A model generated the notes under the pieces. It did not search any database. It saw nothing but the letters and a program-made list of their open reading frames with translations, and had not been told where the DNA came from. A DNA stretch of 64,000 nt from Alopecurus myosuroides. Its lineage: Eukaryota; Streptophyta; Magnoliopsida; Poales; Poaceae. The position numbers were made by a program, and so were the translations under genes. Shown one piece after another: positions 10,814-22,375 of the stretch. Within the stretch, counting starts at the first letter, position 1; each line of letters begins with the position of its first letter. Where the stretch lies: positions 11,612,305 through 11,676,304 of the forward strand of contig CM054062.1 in the NCBI GenBank assembly GCA_028641055.1, in the 5' to 3' direction.

Positions 10814-13812
10814 ATGACCGGAGGAAGGAAACGCGGCGCCGCCGCATCGTCTTCGAAGGAGGCTGGAGATGCTTCCCCGCCGCCCATCGTGAAAACGGGC
10901 GACTGGCGCTCCGCCAATACCACCAGGAAGAGCATCACCGACATGCAGCGGGAGGGGCTGCTTCCTACAGACACCGACAAGCGCGTGCGCCTGTCCAAGA
11001 AGGGAGAGGTACCCAATCCTCACGCGAATGAGCGCATGCTCTTTGCAGAGCACGTCTCGCGCGGTCTTTCGCTTCCTCTTCACCCTTTCCTCCTTGGATT
11101 GCTGTATGTCTACGGCATACAGCTCCATGACTTGCCTCCAAACGCGATTCAGCACATTTCGTGCTTTATCGTGCTTTGCGAGTGCTTTCTGGGCATCCGC
11201 CCGCATCGGGGCCTCTAGAAGGCCCTGTTCAAAGTGTGAATGTTCCGGGAGAAGTCGCGACCAGGCGAGGCGCCAGGGGAGCCGCTGCGCACTGGGGTCT
11301 TCGGGACCCAGGCGAGGACGGACATCCCCTATATGGAGATGTATTTCGTCGACTCGGCGCAAGGATGGCGGAAGAAGTGGTTCTACATCGTTGACAACAG
11401 CTCGGGTGGAGCTCCCGAATTCCACCTGTTCGCCATTCTGAAGCGAAGGAAATCCTGGGCGCACAAGCTCACCGTCGAAGACAGCATGATCATCTCCCCC
11501 CTACTCGCGAAGGTGGGGAACTTTTGCGACAAGGCGCTAGGAGTTCCGTTGAATGGGATACACTTGGCAAGTGTGTTTCTTTGATGAAGGATCCAACCTC
11601 TTCAGGAAAGACCCTCTACAATGTGGGAGTACCAGGGCGCCCAGGACCCGAGCCACGTTTGCGAAGATATTCTCTCGAATGCTGAATTCGAGAAAAAGAT
11701 CGCGGCTATCACCAAGCTGAAGAAAGGAGAGGTCCATTCGGCCTGTCCCCTTGAGCCATTCGAGGCTTCAAAACCTCCCCCTGCCGAGGTGAATTTCTTC
11801 GTGTTCTTCTTCTATTTGTTTTTGGTTCAATTTTTCGTCGATTGAAAATCTTTTCTCTTTTCTTCTTTTGCTCCTGTAGAGATTGAAGGTGGCGACGTGC
11901 TACTCGCCAATTATGGCTGAAGATGACTCAGACCTCCTGGCGAGTAACCTTGAGGCTCCTCTTGAAACTAGCATCGCCGAAGCCGATTCGAGCTTCGAAC
12001 GTGACTCTTCAGACGACTTGGAGGAGTCGGGTAGCGACTAGCTCCATCATCGCAAGCGCCGCAGGCATGGGGATGATGAAGTCACTTCCAAGGATAGTTC
12101 CTTGGGTGATGAGTCCGCCAAGGCGACTGAGCCTCTTCAGGTGCCTCCTCTCCATACGCTTCCGCCTCTTGGTTGTCCACCCAAAGTTTCCACTGCCTGG
12201 AACGTGGATGTTCTGGACGATGATGAGGAGGATGAGTAAGTTTTCTTTGTACTCCCTTCTTCAATCGCGAATTTTTTATTCTTGTTCTGGATCTTTGTTT
12301 GACTTTTTCTTCAACAGCAGCCTCACGACCATCAGCCCTGGCCGGTACGCTTCTTCGATTCCCTCTGTCAAGAGGAAAGAAGTAGCCGTGGAAGAAGTTC
12401 CAGCTGCAGAAGCTGCCCGAAGATCTCCAAGTCCCGTAAGGGCAGCCGTGACTCCTGAGTACGGGCTGCCTGGTGTTGCGGGTGGAGCTTCTGCAAACAA
12501 GGAGGTTTCGGGCAGCTCGGCGGACCCTCTGTCTACTGCCCAAGGCCAAGTAAGTCCATCCCTTCTGCTCGCAACTTTGCTTTGTTTGTTCGTATTTTCT
12601 ATCGGGTGCACGACAGTGCTCCCGATGGGAGTAGCCCTCGAGGCCGTGGTTAATTGCTTGCGGTTAGCCACGGACTCAAGTTGAATTCTATTCCTTTCTG
12701 TTTTCCTTGATTCTATCGGGTGCACGGCAGTGCTCCCGATAGGAGGAGCCCCTGGGGCTATACTCGACTGTGTATAGTCGCGTATAGGCTCAAGTGTTCT
12801 TATCCCTAACTTGAATGTTTATCTCGGGCTTTTGCAGACTCTTGTTGATTCCCTTGCTGCCATCGGTCGTCGAGTGCTTTCAGCTGAGGTGGATTGCATT
12901 TCCCTTTGGGTTGATCGCGATCGACTCGTCGAGGACGGCCGTTCTCTTCAAGGTAGGTTATTCCACTCCGTTTTACTGTTTCTGTTGGTCGCGAAAATTG
13001 CTTTAGCTGTATTCGTCGCTCTGCAGATCAAGTTACCCGCCTGAAGGCCAAGAAAGCTTAAGCTGTCGCTCGGGTGAAAACCCTTGAGGCTGAGTTGGAG
13101 TCCTCCCAAAAGGAGCTGGAGTCCACTCGCAAGCATTCAGCTGATCTTGAGGGGAAATTTGTCGAGGCTCAAGAGGCGCTAAAGCAATTGGAGGAGGCGG
13201 GTGCCAAGCATGATAGTGATCTTGTCGGCATCGTCCGCCCCTTGGCTCAGAAGTTTGCGGGTAAGCCAAGCTTGACCATTCTTCTGTTGCAATGTAATTT
13301 AATTTGCTGTCCTAGAAATTTATGGCATCCTTTTTGTAGATGTCCTTGGGGTTGGACTGGAGATTCCTGGGAGCCAGGGACTGGACGCCCTTATGGACTC
13401 TTGCGCCCAGCTCCAGGAGCATGCGAGTGGGATCTGCTCTCTCGTTGGTGATGCCACCCGAGTGTTGACACAGTTCCACGAGCGCTTACTGGTGGATGTG
13501 GCGATTCCTCCTATGCTGAGCAGCCTTCTAAAGGTGTTTTTGGGTGAAGGAGATCTTCTCCAGGAGTACTTAGTCGCCCAGTCCGAGTGCGGGGCCAGGA
13601 TGGCTATCCAATTTTCTTTGGCGCATGGAGTCTCGGATGACCTAGACAAGGTGTATTCGAGCGTTCCCTACGACGTCCATGGCAAAAAGGTAGCACTCCG
13701 TCCTTTTGGCGCTTGTGCTGAAGCTCTCGCGAAGAAGCTCTCGGAGGTGCCTGCTCGTGCTAGTCGCAAAGGGCACCCTTCCGCGAGTGGAACCAATTCT
13801 ACAGCCCCCTAG
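10814..13812 (+). pseudogene. Element A antisense gene (Transposase_28-type protein), broken
   Basis: It runs opposite to A's gag-pol. The first exon starts ATG 10814 and encodes the conserved domain around HVSRGLSLPLHPFLLGLLYV and LHDLPPNAIQHI, the 'putative gypsy type transposon' family. Stops at 11216 (TAG, where D has TGG) and 11237 (TGA) break it. Further exons follow with usable splice sites. One is acidic with a basic HHRKRRRH stretch (TAG at 12039), one is Pro/Ala-rich (12320-12549), one is a coiled coil (13026-13260, TAA at 13059) and a last one spans about 13338-13812. The last one contains CGARMAIQF, similar to GARMAL in B's antisense protein. Introns are about 80-290 bp. Function is unknown; the basic stretch suggests a nuclear protein. 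Confidence 0.7.
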
Positions 13813-14041
13813 GATAGTTTATATTTTCTTTTGCTTGCCGATGTAATGAACCTTGGGATGTATTCCCGTATTTATGTTGCATAATCGAAGTGTTTCTTGA
13901 AAATTTGAAGTGTCTGATTTTTGTGTCTTGTTGTTGTGTGCTCCCGATGGGAGTAGCCCCCGAGCACCTGAGAAATAGGTGGTGTGTTTCTCGAGTGGGG
14001 TCTTGTGATTTTTCTGAACTTGCTTCATTTCTGTCCAGGTA

Positions 14042-14714
14042 GTGGATCCTAGCGCAGAGTCTTCGAGTGGGTCTGTTGCGCGGGTGACTCCCATGGTTGC
14101 TGCTGCTAGTATGTTCGCATCACTCCGTGACCGTGTTATGGATAGCGAGCGCAAACTGAAAGCTCTGCGGGGTGTGGCTGATGTTGCCAAATCGAAGCAG
14201 AAAATTGCGGCTGAGCGTGAACAGTTTGTGATGGAAGAGCTGGCGGCCGTTGCGAAGGACATGCTTTGTAATCTTGCAAGCCCCCGAGTACTTTGCTGCT
14301 TGCTTCCTTTTCTGTTTTGACTTGTTCGCTGACTTTGCAGTTGTGGAGCCCGACGGACCTTGTGAGACCCACTGGGTGGATAACCACATTTCCTATGAGG
14401 CGGGTAGCTCAAAACCACATGCAAACAATTTCTGGTCAGACCGCAGTCGAGGCCTTGTTTTGGCTACCTTGAAGTATCGGGCGAGCCAGGCGAAGATTCT
14501 TCTTGAGTCCTGTCGCGAGGCTCTGTCTTCTGTGCATCAGACATTTTATCCATTGGGTACCATTCCAGAAGAGTTGAGCGGTTTGCTAAGGATCTTTCAT
14601 CGAGTAGGAGAGGTTTGGGAGTGCGTTCGCCAACAACTTATCTCTGGATCTCAGGTAGCTCTCGCCTTTGTTCGGGTGTGGCATCCAGAGGTCAATTTTA
14701 ACTTGGTGGCGTGA
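14042..14714 (+). pseudogene. Second C-terminal module of A's antisense gene
   Basis: Downstream of the stop at 13812 lies another coiled-coil exon (about 14042-14268; ERKLKALRGVADVAKSKQK) ending at a donor GTAATC. An intron to an acceptor TTTGCAG at 14340 follows, then an exon ending at TGA 14712-14714. Its C-terminal part (SGSQVALAFVRVWHP) resembles the GARMAL...YP helix at the end of B's antisense protein. The element A lineage therefore seems to carry this C-terminal half twice. It could be a tandem duplication within one long gene or a separate gene; an acceptor just before 14042 (TGTCCAG) favours a continuing transcript. Confidence 0.5.
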
Positions 14715-15278
14715 CTTCCTGATTCTCTAGTTGATTTTCTCCTCACTACGCGGTCGTTCAGTCCGTTGTGCAGCAGATTATTCGACTGACTTCCGAGGAG
14801 ATTGATCGAATTCTTGCGGAAACGACTGCTCGTCGTCAGATGTAATTGTAAGATGTAAATATCTTGTACTTTGTTGTAAGGTGTATGAAGGCGTAAGCCC
14901 TGTGGCCTTGTATATTTGGAGTGTTAAAGGTGTTTATAAGGTGTAGGCCTTGTTGTACCTTGTATTTGTTTTATCGAGTGATGTTACTCGAAGGATGTTA
15001 TGATGCTAGTTAGGCGTAGCCCCCGTGTGTTTGGGGTGTGTGCCTGTTGTTTTAGCATGTTTAGGGAGAACAAGGAATTGCGATCATTATGGTTGAGAAA
15101 CCATGTATTTATTGATATGACTGAGAAGCCATTTGTTTGGTCGAGCTACAGCGTGGCTGGTACAACCTTATTTCTTGCGAGTAGGATAAATCTAGGGGTA
15201 GAACTTGCGGAGATGCGCAACGTTCCACGGGTTGGAGTAGATCCCACGAGTCTTCGGGTTCTTCAATCGATAGGCGCC
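14715..15278 (-). mobile_element. Element A spacer between integrase and the antisense gene
   Basis: This holds the last degraded codons of integrase on the minus strand near 15200-15278 and T-rich DNA downstream of the antisense gene on plus. No other feature is recognised. Confidence 0.5.
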
Positions 15279-16047
15279 TCATGGTATAACTTCATGTATT
15301 ATGAAAGGTCCTTCCCATGGTGGCTCGAGCTTGTGTCCTTCCTTTTGCTTGAGCCGCAGCACCAGGTCTCCTACCATGAACGATCTGTGGCGTATACGAC
15401 GACTGTGGTAGTTGCACAGTGATTGCTGGTATACTGTGGATCTTGCGAGTGCAATGTCCCGGATCTCATCGAGTGCGTCCACGTCTTCCGCGAGGGCCCT
15501 GTTTGAGGTTTCTTCGCTGTATGCAACAACTCGTGGAGCACTGAATTTCACATCTTCGGGTAGGACAGCTTCATCTCTGTAGACCATAAAAATGGCGTAT
15601 AGTTTGTTGACCGGTTTGGTGTTGTGCGTAGTCTCCATAGTACTGATGGTAGTTCCTCGGCCCAGTTCCCTGCCGCTGGTTTTAGGCGATCAAGCAAACG
15701 CTTCTTTAGGCCAGCCAAAACTAATCCGTTAGAACGCTCGACTTGGCCATTAGTTTGCGGGTGAGCTACCGAGGCGAAGCTGAGGGTGATTCACTTTCCT
15801 TCGCAGAATTCCTGTGTTTCCTTGGCCGTGAAGTTGCTGACGTTGTCTGTGATGATGTTGTGCGGTACACCGAATCTGCACACGATGGAATCGAGGAATC
15901 GCACAACGCATTGCGCGTGCGCGGAAGTGACTGGCATGGCCTCTATCCATTTAGTGAATTTGTCCACAGCCACGAGTAGGTGTGTGTATCCTCCAGGTGT
16001 TGACTTGTGCAGTGGTCCCACCATGTCGAGCCCCCATTGGGAGAAGG
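15279..16047 (-). pseudogene. Element A integrase: core and C-terminal part
   Basis: On minus the core shows WGLDMVGPL (first catalytic Asp), ITDNVSNF at the second Asp (the usual GTN is altered) and VERSNG with the catalytic Glu further left. A C-terminal piece (15279-15638) has RHRSFMVGDLVLRL and a WEGPF motif. The frame changes between pieces, so the gene is dead. The protein would join element cDNA to chromosomal DNA in the nucleus. Element G inserted between the zinc-binding region (28428-28787) and this core; GAAGG at 16043-16047 is its TSD. Confidence 0.8.
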
Positions 16048-19000
16048 TGTCACATCCCAATTTTGGAATACCTATTAACACAGTTGTTTTGCTATTTGCT
16101 TGACAATTAATCTTTGGTTGTATTTGTTTGAGTGCAACTAAACAAACTAATTATATAAACTTACATGGCTAAGAAATTGAAAACAAAATATTCAACATAT
16201 TGTTCCAATGACCTTGGCAATATTTTCTAAAGTAAATATTGATCAAAGAGTTTTCCAAAAACATCTTATGAATCTCATACTTGTTGAATATTATTCCAAG
16301 ACCTAAATTAAGAAAGAGGAAACACTTAATAAAAATTTCCCTAAAAGATTATCAGAAAAAGAGGCATTCTTAAATGCTTCACCAAAATATTATCAAATGT
16401 TTTTCCAACCTTGCAAGATTAAAAACAAAGGTATTGGAGAGCATTGACTTGCTATCTCTAGTCATATAAATATTTTGGCAAAGCATTGCTAAAGAAAAGC
16501 CAAGTGCTTTATTAAATAGAAATTCCAATATTTCCAGAAACAGAAAACTCAAACAAGTTACTATTGGAAACTTTCTTAAAATTATTTGAAATTCATACCA
16601 TTGCTTCCTTATATCAAATAAGGAACACACCCAAGAGGAGACCAAAAATTGAATCCATTAAAGTCCTGAAAACATGGTTTTTCTCCACAGCAACAATTGG
16701 AATTTTGAACAAGTTTGTTCTACAAACTTTTTCCAAATGCTATGAAATAAATACCACATGATCTATATCTTAAATAAGGATGAAAACCAAAAGGACACAA
16801 GTTTTTGAATTGTTTAAGTTGCCGAAAAACCCTGTTTTCTTGACAGCACCTTTTTGAAATTTGAACAAGTTTGTTCTATGAAGTAACTCAAAATGACTTG
16901 AATTTTATACCACATAAGGAACACATCAAATAAGGAATGTGTGCCAAAAATTATCATTTTTGGAAGCTCCTAAGTAGGTTAATAAATTCAATGTCCATTT
17001 ATGTAAGAATTCAAATTTGAACAACTTTGAATTACCAAGTTTATCCATTTGAGCCAATTTTCATATATGTTGTGCAACTCAACTAATTAGAATTTTGGGC
17101 AAAAGGATTTCAATTTATAACTTTGTTTGACTAGGGAAAACAACCTTTTTCAGAGAAGACAAGGACCTATTTGTAAAATTGCAGGGACCTAAAAGTAATC
17201 CAAGTCATCTCCTACCTCTAGCTCTCTGTAGATACACAGAACACCTATGCCTTTCCTTCGATTGGAAGCAACTCGAGGGGGATAAGAGGCCCCCCCATGT
17301 GGTCTGTCTCCCACATGCCCCCTCTCTCTTCCCCCCAAGCTCTCTCTCTCTACTGTGCACATTTCGCAAAACCGAACCCTAGGCTTTGAGCTCGCCGGCG
17401 ATTGGGCCAAAGGAAAGCTCGCCGCCGGCCACAGGGTAGCCTACCCTCTTAGCCTCGTCGTACTGACCCTCCCTGAGGAAGGAATCGAGGCGGAAGGTCG
17501 CCTGGTGCCCGCGTCGTCCGATTCCCTTTTCGGGCACGGCGCACTCCGGCGAGCCATTCCCGCCGCCACGAGTCTCCTCCGCCGTCTCCGTTTGGTCCAG
17601 TGCGTTCACGGTGAGGATGTGGTCCTCCCCATGCCTTTTTCCCCCTCCCTCTCCCTCTAGAACTCCCCCGAGCCACCTTAGCTGTCCGGCCGTCGCCGCG
17701 CGTCGTCACCGGCCACTCTACGGTTGCTCCCCGGAAACGACGGTGCATCCACTTGCTTCCCCTCGCCGTAAGCATCTTGTTGATGTTTTTATTTTGCAGA
17801 TTGGTGACCGGATGCGCTCGAATTGCCTCGCCGGAGATCTCCCCGCCGGCGGGTGACGCAGCGGTGGCGTCACGCTGACGCCAGCGCGCGCTGACCCCGC
17901 GCGGTAGGGGTCAAACTGGCGGGTGGGCCTCGCTGTGCCGCGTGGCTGCCCCCGTGGCGCCCTGGCCCGCGGGTCAGCGTCTGTGGGTGGATTTCCCCGC
18001 GGTAAAGGAAGATTTGGCCGGCCCAAATTTCAGATCTGGCCCATCTGTGCTTGTTTTCCTTTTAATTTTTCACATAGAAGTACTTGTTTACTTTAGGCTC
18101 TAAAAGGCAACCTAAAAGATGATTTTTATCAAACTAAAATTCACAGTGGTACCTCAACTAATTCTAAACCACCTCCAACTTGTAGATCTACATTTGGATT
18201 GATATTTTTGCAATGAAAAATGATTTGGCAACAGGTACCAGAAACACCAAAATGAGCACCATTTTAAATCCACAACTCAGAATGAAGTGAGGCAAATTGC
18301 ATTGGAAATCCCTTGAAATTTCCTAACTGAAGCAATTAACCTTGCTTCTAAATTCATTGTATTTTTGAAATGGCATGCAATTTGGTAAAACACCAGAGAG
18401 CACTTTGGTGATTTTTATAAATTAATTAAAGATGAATTTTGATGCAAACCAAATTGGATGGTCTTGTATATGTTTAGGACTATCCAAACCTAGAAGGGTT
18501 TAATTTTTAGAGTATCCTAGAAAATTTGGTGGACAGATCTTTGATTTGCTTGTTTCTGCCATTTTGGCATTTTAGCTATTTAAATTATGTGATTATATTT
18601 TTGTGTTACAATATTGTTTTCTAGCATGTATAAGTTGTGTGAACTTGTTTTATAAGGTTTACTTAGCTATTTTAGCATGTTAGAATGTGTGGACTTGAGT
18701 GGAGAAGAAATATGATTTTTGTTAATAGCATTTGATTATTCTCTAGTAATACTCGCATAGCATTTTTGAGTGATAAATTGATGTGCTAGCACTTGGATTT
18801 TTGATTGGATCCAGTGCCATGTTAGTACTTAGTTTGGGTTGTTATAACCTCTGATAGATTGCATTTGAGTGGGTAGAAAAGCATGAGTAGCTTTGTCATA
18901 ACTATGAGAATGTTATGGAAAAATTCTCTCATGTGTGGAATTTTTGACATAATAATTTGTGGTTGTGTAGCCACATATTTTTGGGTTGTGTTCATAGGAC

Positions 19001-22000
19001 CAGTAGCATTTTGATGATGTTATTATGAGTACTTGACTCCTAGAGTTTTCACTTGTGTGAAAACAATAGCATGAGTAGCATTGCCTTGCTTATTTTTGCA
19101 TCCTAATATTTTCTGCTAGTATTGTTATTGCACTAGGTGCTAGTTTAGGTTTTTGCTAATTTTTGTCAAGTATGACCAGAGGCTTTGTGACCTCTTAATG
19201 CCTTGTTATGATAGTGGAACACCCACTGGTTTCATTGCATTTTTGGTGGAAACATAATTTCCCCCACACTAGATGTATTTCTTTTATATAGTTCTATAAC
19301 TGATGAGTGCCTAGTATTTTTTCTTTGGGAATTTTTGTGCTAAACAAAAATGGGTATTCTTGTGTTTGTAAGTGGTTGTAATCATGTGTGGCTTGCTAGT
19401 AAAAATACATTCTTGAAGTGTTGATTGATTCCTCTAGTAATGCCCTTTTTATTACTGCTAGTATGTAGGAGTTGCCCTGCAATTTGATGCATTGTTTTGC
19501 TAAATGGGATATTTTTGTTATAGCAAGTATAGATGTTTTTCACTCCTGTTTTTATGACATGGACCCTCGGGTTGTATTTCAATTACTTGATTGAAATGCC
19601 TCCATTGATTCTTCACGTTTGAGTAGTACTAGTTTCCTTAGCAGTTTTTGTATTGAATTATTTTTCCTGCCAACTTGTGTTTGGTAGATAATTGTGTATC
19701 CTTGCATGAGGACATGTTTTCATTTACCTTTATGATAACATGGATCCTTGTTTGCATTTTAGTACTTTACTTATTATGCATGCTTGCATAGCAAAGTTTT
19801 AGTAGAAACATGTCACTAGGATTCCTCCTTTTTAGTCATTGTTTCTATTGTTCTCACTATGAGAAATTGTGTGTTTTGTGATGAGTCTATTACCTTGTTA
19901 CACTTGGGTAGGCTCACTGATTTGTAAAAGTAACTTTTGCAAATCATGTGTCTTATTTATTCTTGGTATGAATTTAGGCTTAGTAGGATAGCTACCTTTT
20001 TCTTTTTGTGGTGTGGTTGGTAGAACCATTTCCATGATTATTATTGTGCATGTTTTATAAACTTTTAGTAGTCTCACCCTTGTGAAACTAAGTGTATTTT
20101 GGGTTTATTAATATCTTGGTATGAGAGTGGCACACCCACTGAATCCATGGTATTGCGGTTGTGAGATATGTTCCTCCAACCTTAAGCTGTCTTATTAAAT
20201 GGCATTTCTGCCAAGTGTGTTTGTTTGATTGTTTGCCTCCATTAATAATTGTGTGTTTGGTTATTATTAGATTTCCTTGCTGTATGTATGGTTATGCATT
20301 GTTGCTTGCCTTGATTGGTTCTGAATGTGTGTCCTTTATTCCTTTTACGGCGTTAGAAAACGAAGAGGAAGGAAGTGTCGGGAAGCTCTGTTTCAAGTTC
20401 CAGTCACTCCAAAACCAGGGACACAAGGAGATACCAGGCAAGCCATCCTGATGCTTGCTGATACAATACTTATCATTATCTATCATGCATGTTTACCTCT
20501 GAAGTTTTACAAAAACTTGATTATCAAAACTATTTTTGATGTGGAATTTACTACTATACTATATTATAGGTTACTATCATGCCAGTAGTTAAACTTGGTA
20601 ATACCAAGCCCATAGGCCACCCTATGGTATTTATTACCATCAAATATACTAGTCCCTAAGTGGACCCCCTAAAATTGTGATTCTACAAAACAAAGGCTTT
20701 ACGGAAAAACCCGGAGAAAAGGCGGATCCTTGTTCTCCGGAGGAATGTGGAAGTGGTCATTTTTGAGAAAGTGGTGTTTTCAAAAATGACACATAACCTA
20801 GTCTTCGCCGGACAACCTTTACCGTACTGCCACCCTACCCCAACATGGGCAAGGGGCTTAACTTGAAGTTTGTTCTTATTAGTGTGTGTTATCTCAATGT
20901 GCTATAGGGGATGCGATCCTCTGAACCGAATGTCGTGGAGACATATAAAGTGTGGGATTAATTTTTCCCTCCGGATGCATCAGTTGAGGCATCCTGGCTT
21001 GGCGGGGATTAGCTCGGTGCCGGGGATGTGGTAAAACTCAACTGAGAGATAGGCATATTCTAGCTTGAACATAGTGGATGGTTATGATCAAATACCTGAT
21101 GTTTACATACTGTTGTTACAGTCCGTGGTGTTTCACGGGAGGTGTACTGGATCTGGTGGATGTGTACACCTCTGCAGAGTACAACTTTTTCGAAGAAGCC
21201 GCGTCCTCGGATATGGACAGTTGAATGGCCATGTAGCTAGCATTGTGTCAATGTTTTCAAAAAGGAAGTTTTTGAAAAGGGAATTTTGGAAAGGAAGTGT
21301 TGAACTTGGGAAGTTCGGAAAGGGATGGAAACTTATACCGTGGAGGTATCGTCGATGATGAAAAGCCAGATGATGTTATACAAAACAAAATGTTTTGCAA
21401 AGAAAACCTTTTCTACTCTAAGCAAGAATTCTGGAAACTGATTCCAAGAATTTTTGCAAAGAGAAAATATTCTTTAACAAAACTTTACAAAACCTCTTGT
21501 ACATGTGATATCTACAAGAGAAATAAAACTATATATTATTTTTCTTCTGAAGTATCTTCTTCAACGAAGATACAGATAAACCTGACCGCAACTGTGGTGT
21601 CATCATATATGAACACCATTGATAGTGAATCATATTTATAGCCTACCTATTCCACCATATAAGCATACTTGCATGTTGGTAAGTGATATGATGGATGTCT
21701 TGCTGAGTACATTCAAATGTACTCATTATGGTTTCGCCCCTGGTATCTACTTATCAGATTTTGAGAAGGAACCTCCGAAGGATATCTATGAAGAGAAGTA
21801 CGGAGTTGACGGCTTTGCGAACTAGGATCGTCTCCGGGTCAGCAGCCTGTAGGTTAAGGCGTGACTTGGGCTCAACTACGTTGTGTTTTATTTGTCTTCC
21901 GCTGTGTTTGATAAGTTGCCTGCCCTAGGTGGCAGTTGTGTTAAACTTGATCATGTGATCTTTTATGTAATACCTTTATGTATTCGTGTAATGGATGATG

Positions 22001-22084
22001 TATTTCTGTGTGCCAACTGTGTATGTTGTTCACGACTGATCTTTCTGGGATCGTGAATGTATGCATACGTAGGGTTTCAGACTG
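16048..22084 (+). repeat. Element G 5' LTR, missing its last 19 bp
   Basis: It is collinear with 22376-28408. Identity ends at GTTTCAGACTG (22084), where the right LTR continues CCGGTCTGGGG to its TTACA end. The LTR has an AT-rich first 1.1 kb, a CT-rich then GC-rich segment (about 17200-18010), and about 4 kb of AT-rich DNA. No ORF has a recognisable domain, and the ORFs at 17179-18026 and 20161-21928 recur in the other LTR only because the DNA is duplicated. Confidence 0.85.
17200..18010 (+). promoter_or_regulatory. GC-rich leader-like island in the G 5' LTR
   Basis: A CT-repeat tract (about 17325-17355) is followed by about 650 bp of GC-rich, CpG-rich sequence inside an otherwise AT-rich LTR. 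This resembles the promoter and transcribed leader (R/U5) of long grass LTRs. No clear TATA box is seen. The copy in the right LTR is near 23530-24340 and most point differences between the LTRs cluster here and just downstream. Confidence 0.4.
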
Positions 22085-22375
22085 TGGGATATAGCTAGGA
22101 ACTCATGTAAAAATAATTGACGGTACATTTCCAGGTAGTTCTGCACTAACCTTAATTTTTGTTCAAACTAGGAAACAAAAGTTTTGGACCTAAAACAAGT
22201 ACTGGTGTACTTCTTTTAAAAATGAATTTGCTAATTTAGGGATGTGCCCCACCTCCCAAGAAAAGTCAAAGGGGGGAAGCACCTGCACTCCAACACTAAC
22301 ATTGTGTTTGTTGTCCCTCCCTTAGTCCTCGCTTGCGAATTTCGGGGACGAGATTCTTTTTAAGGGGGGAAGACC
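22085..22375 (+). mobile_element. Only surviving internal sequence of G, with PPT
   Basis: These 291 bp are 3' internal noncoding sequence. They end in TTTTTAAGGGGGGAAGACC, the polypurine tract, directly before the second LTR start at 22376. The left edge is a deletion joint: the last 19 bp of the 5' LTR, the PBS and all coding sequence are gone. Confidence 0.8.

Noticed and set aside
12082..12725. Minus-strand ORFs opposite A's antisense gene
   Set aside because: They are shadows; the plus-strand reading has splice sites and matches the domain order in B and C.
17768..17800. GTAAGC...TTTTGCAG in the G LTR as an intron
   Set aside because: It would be about 32 bp long, below the minimum for plant introns.
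17355..17856. ORFs in the GC-rich part of the G LTR as a host gene fragment
   Set aside because: No domain is recognised, frames are open on both strands because of GC content, and the same ORFs recur only because the LTR is duplicated.
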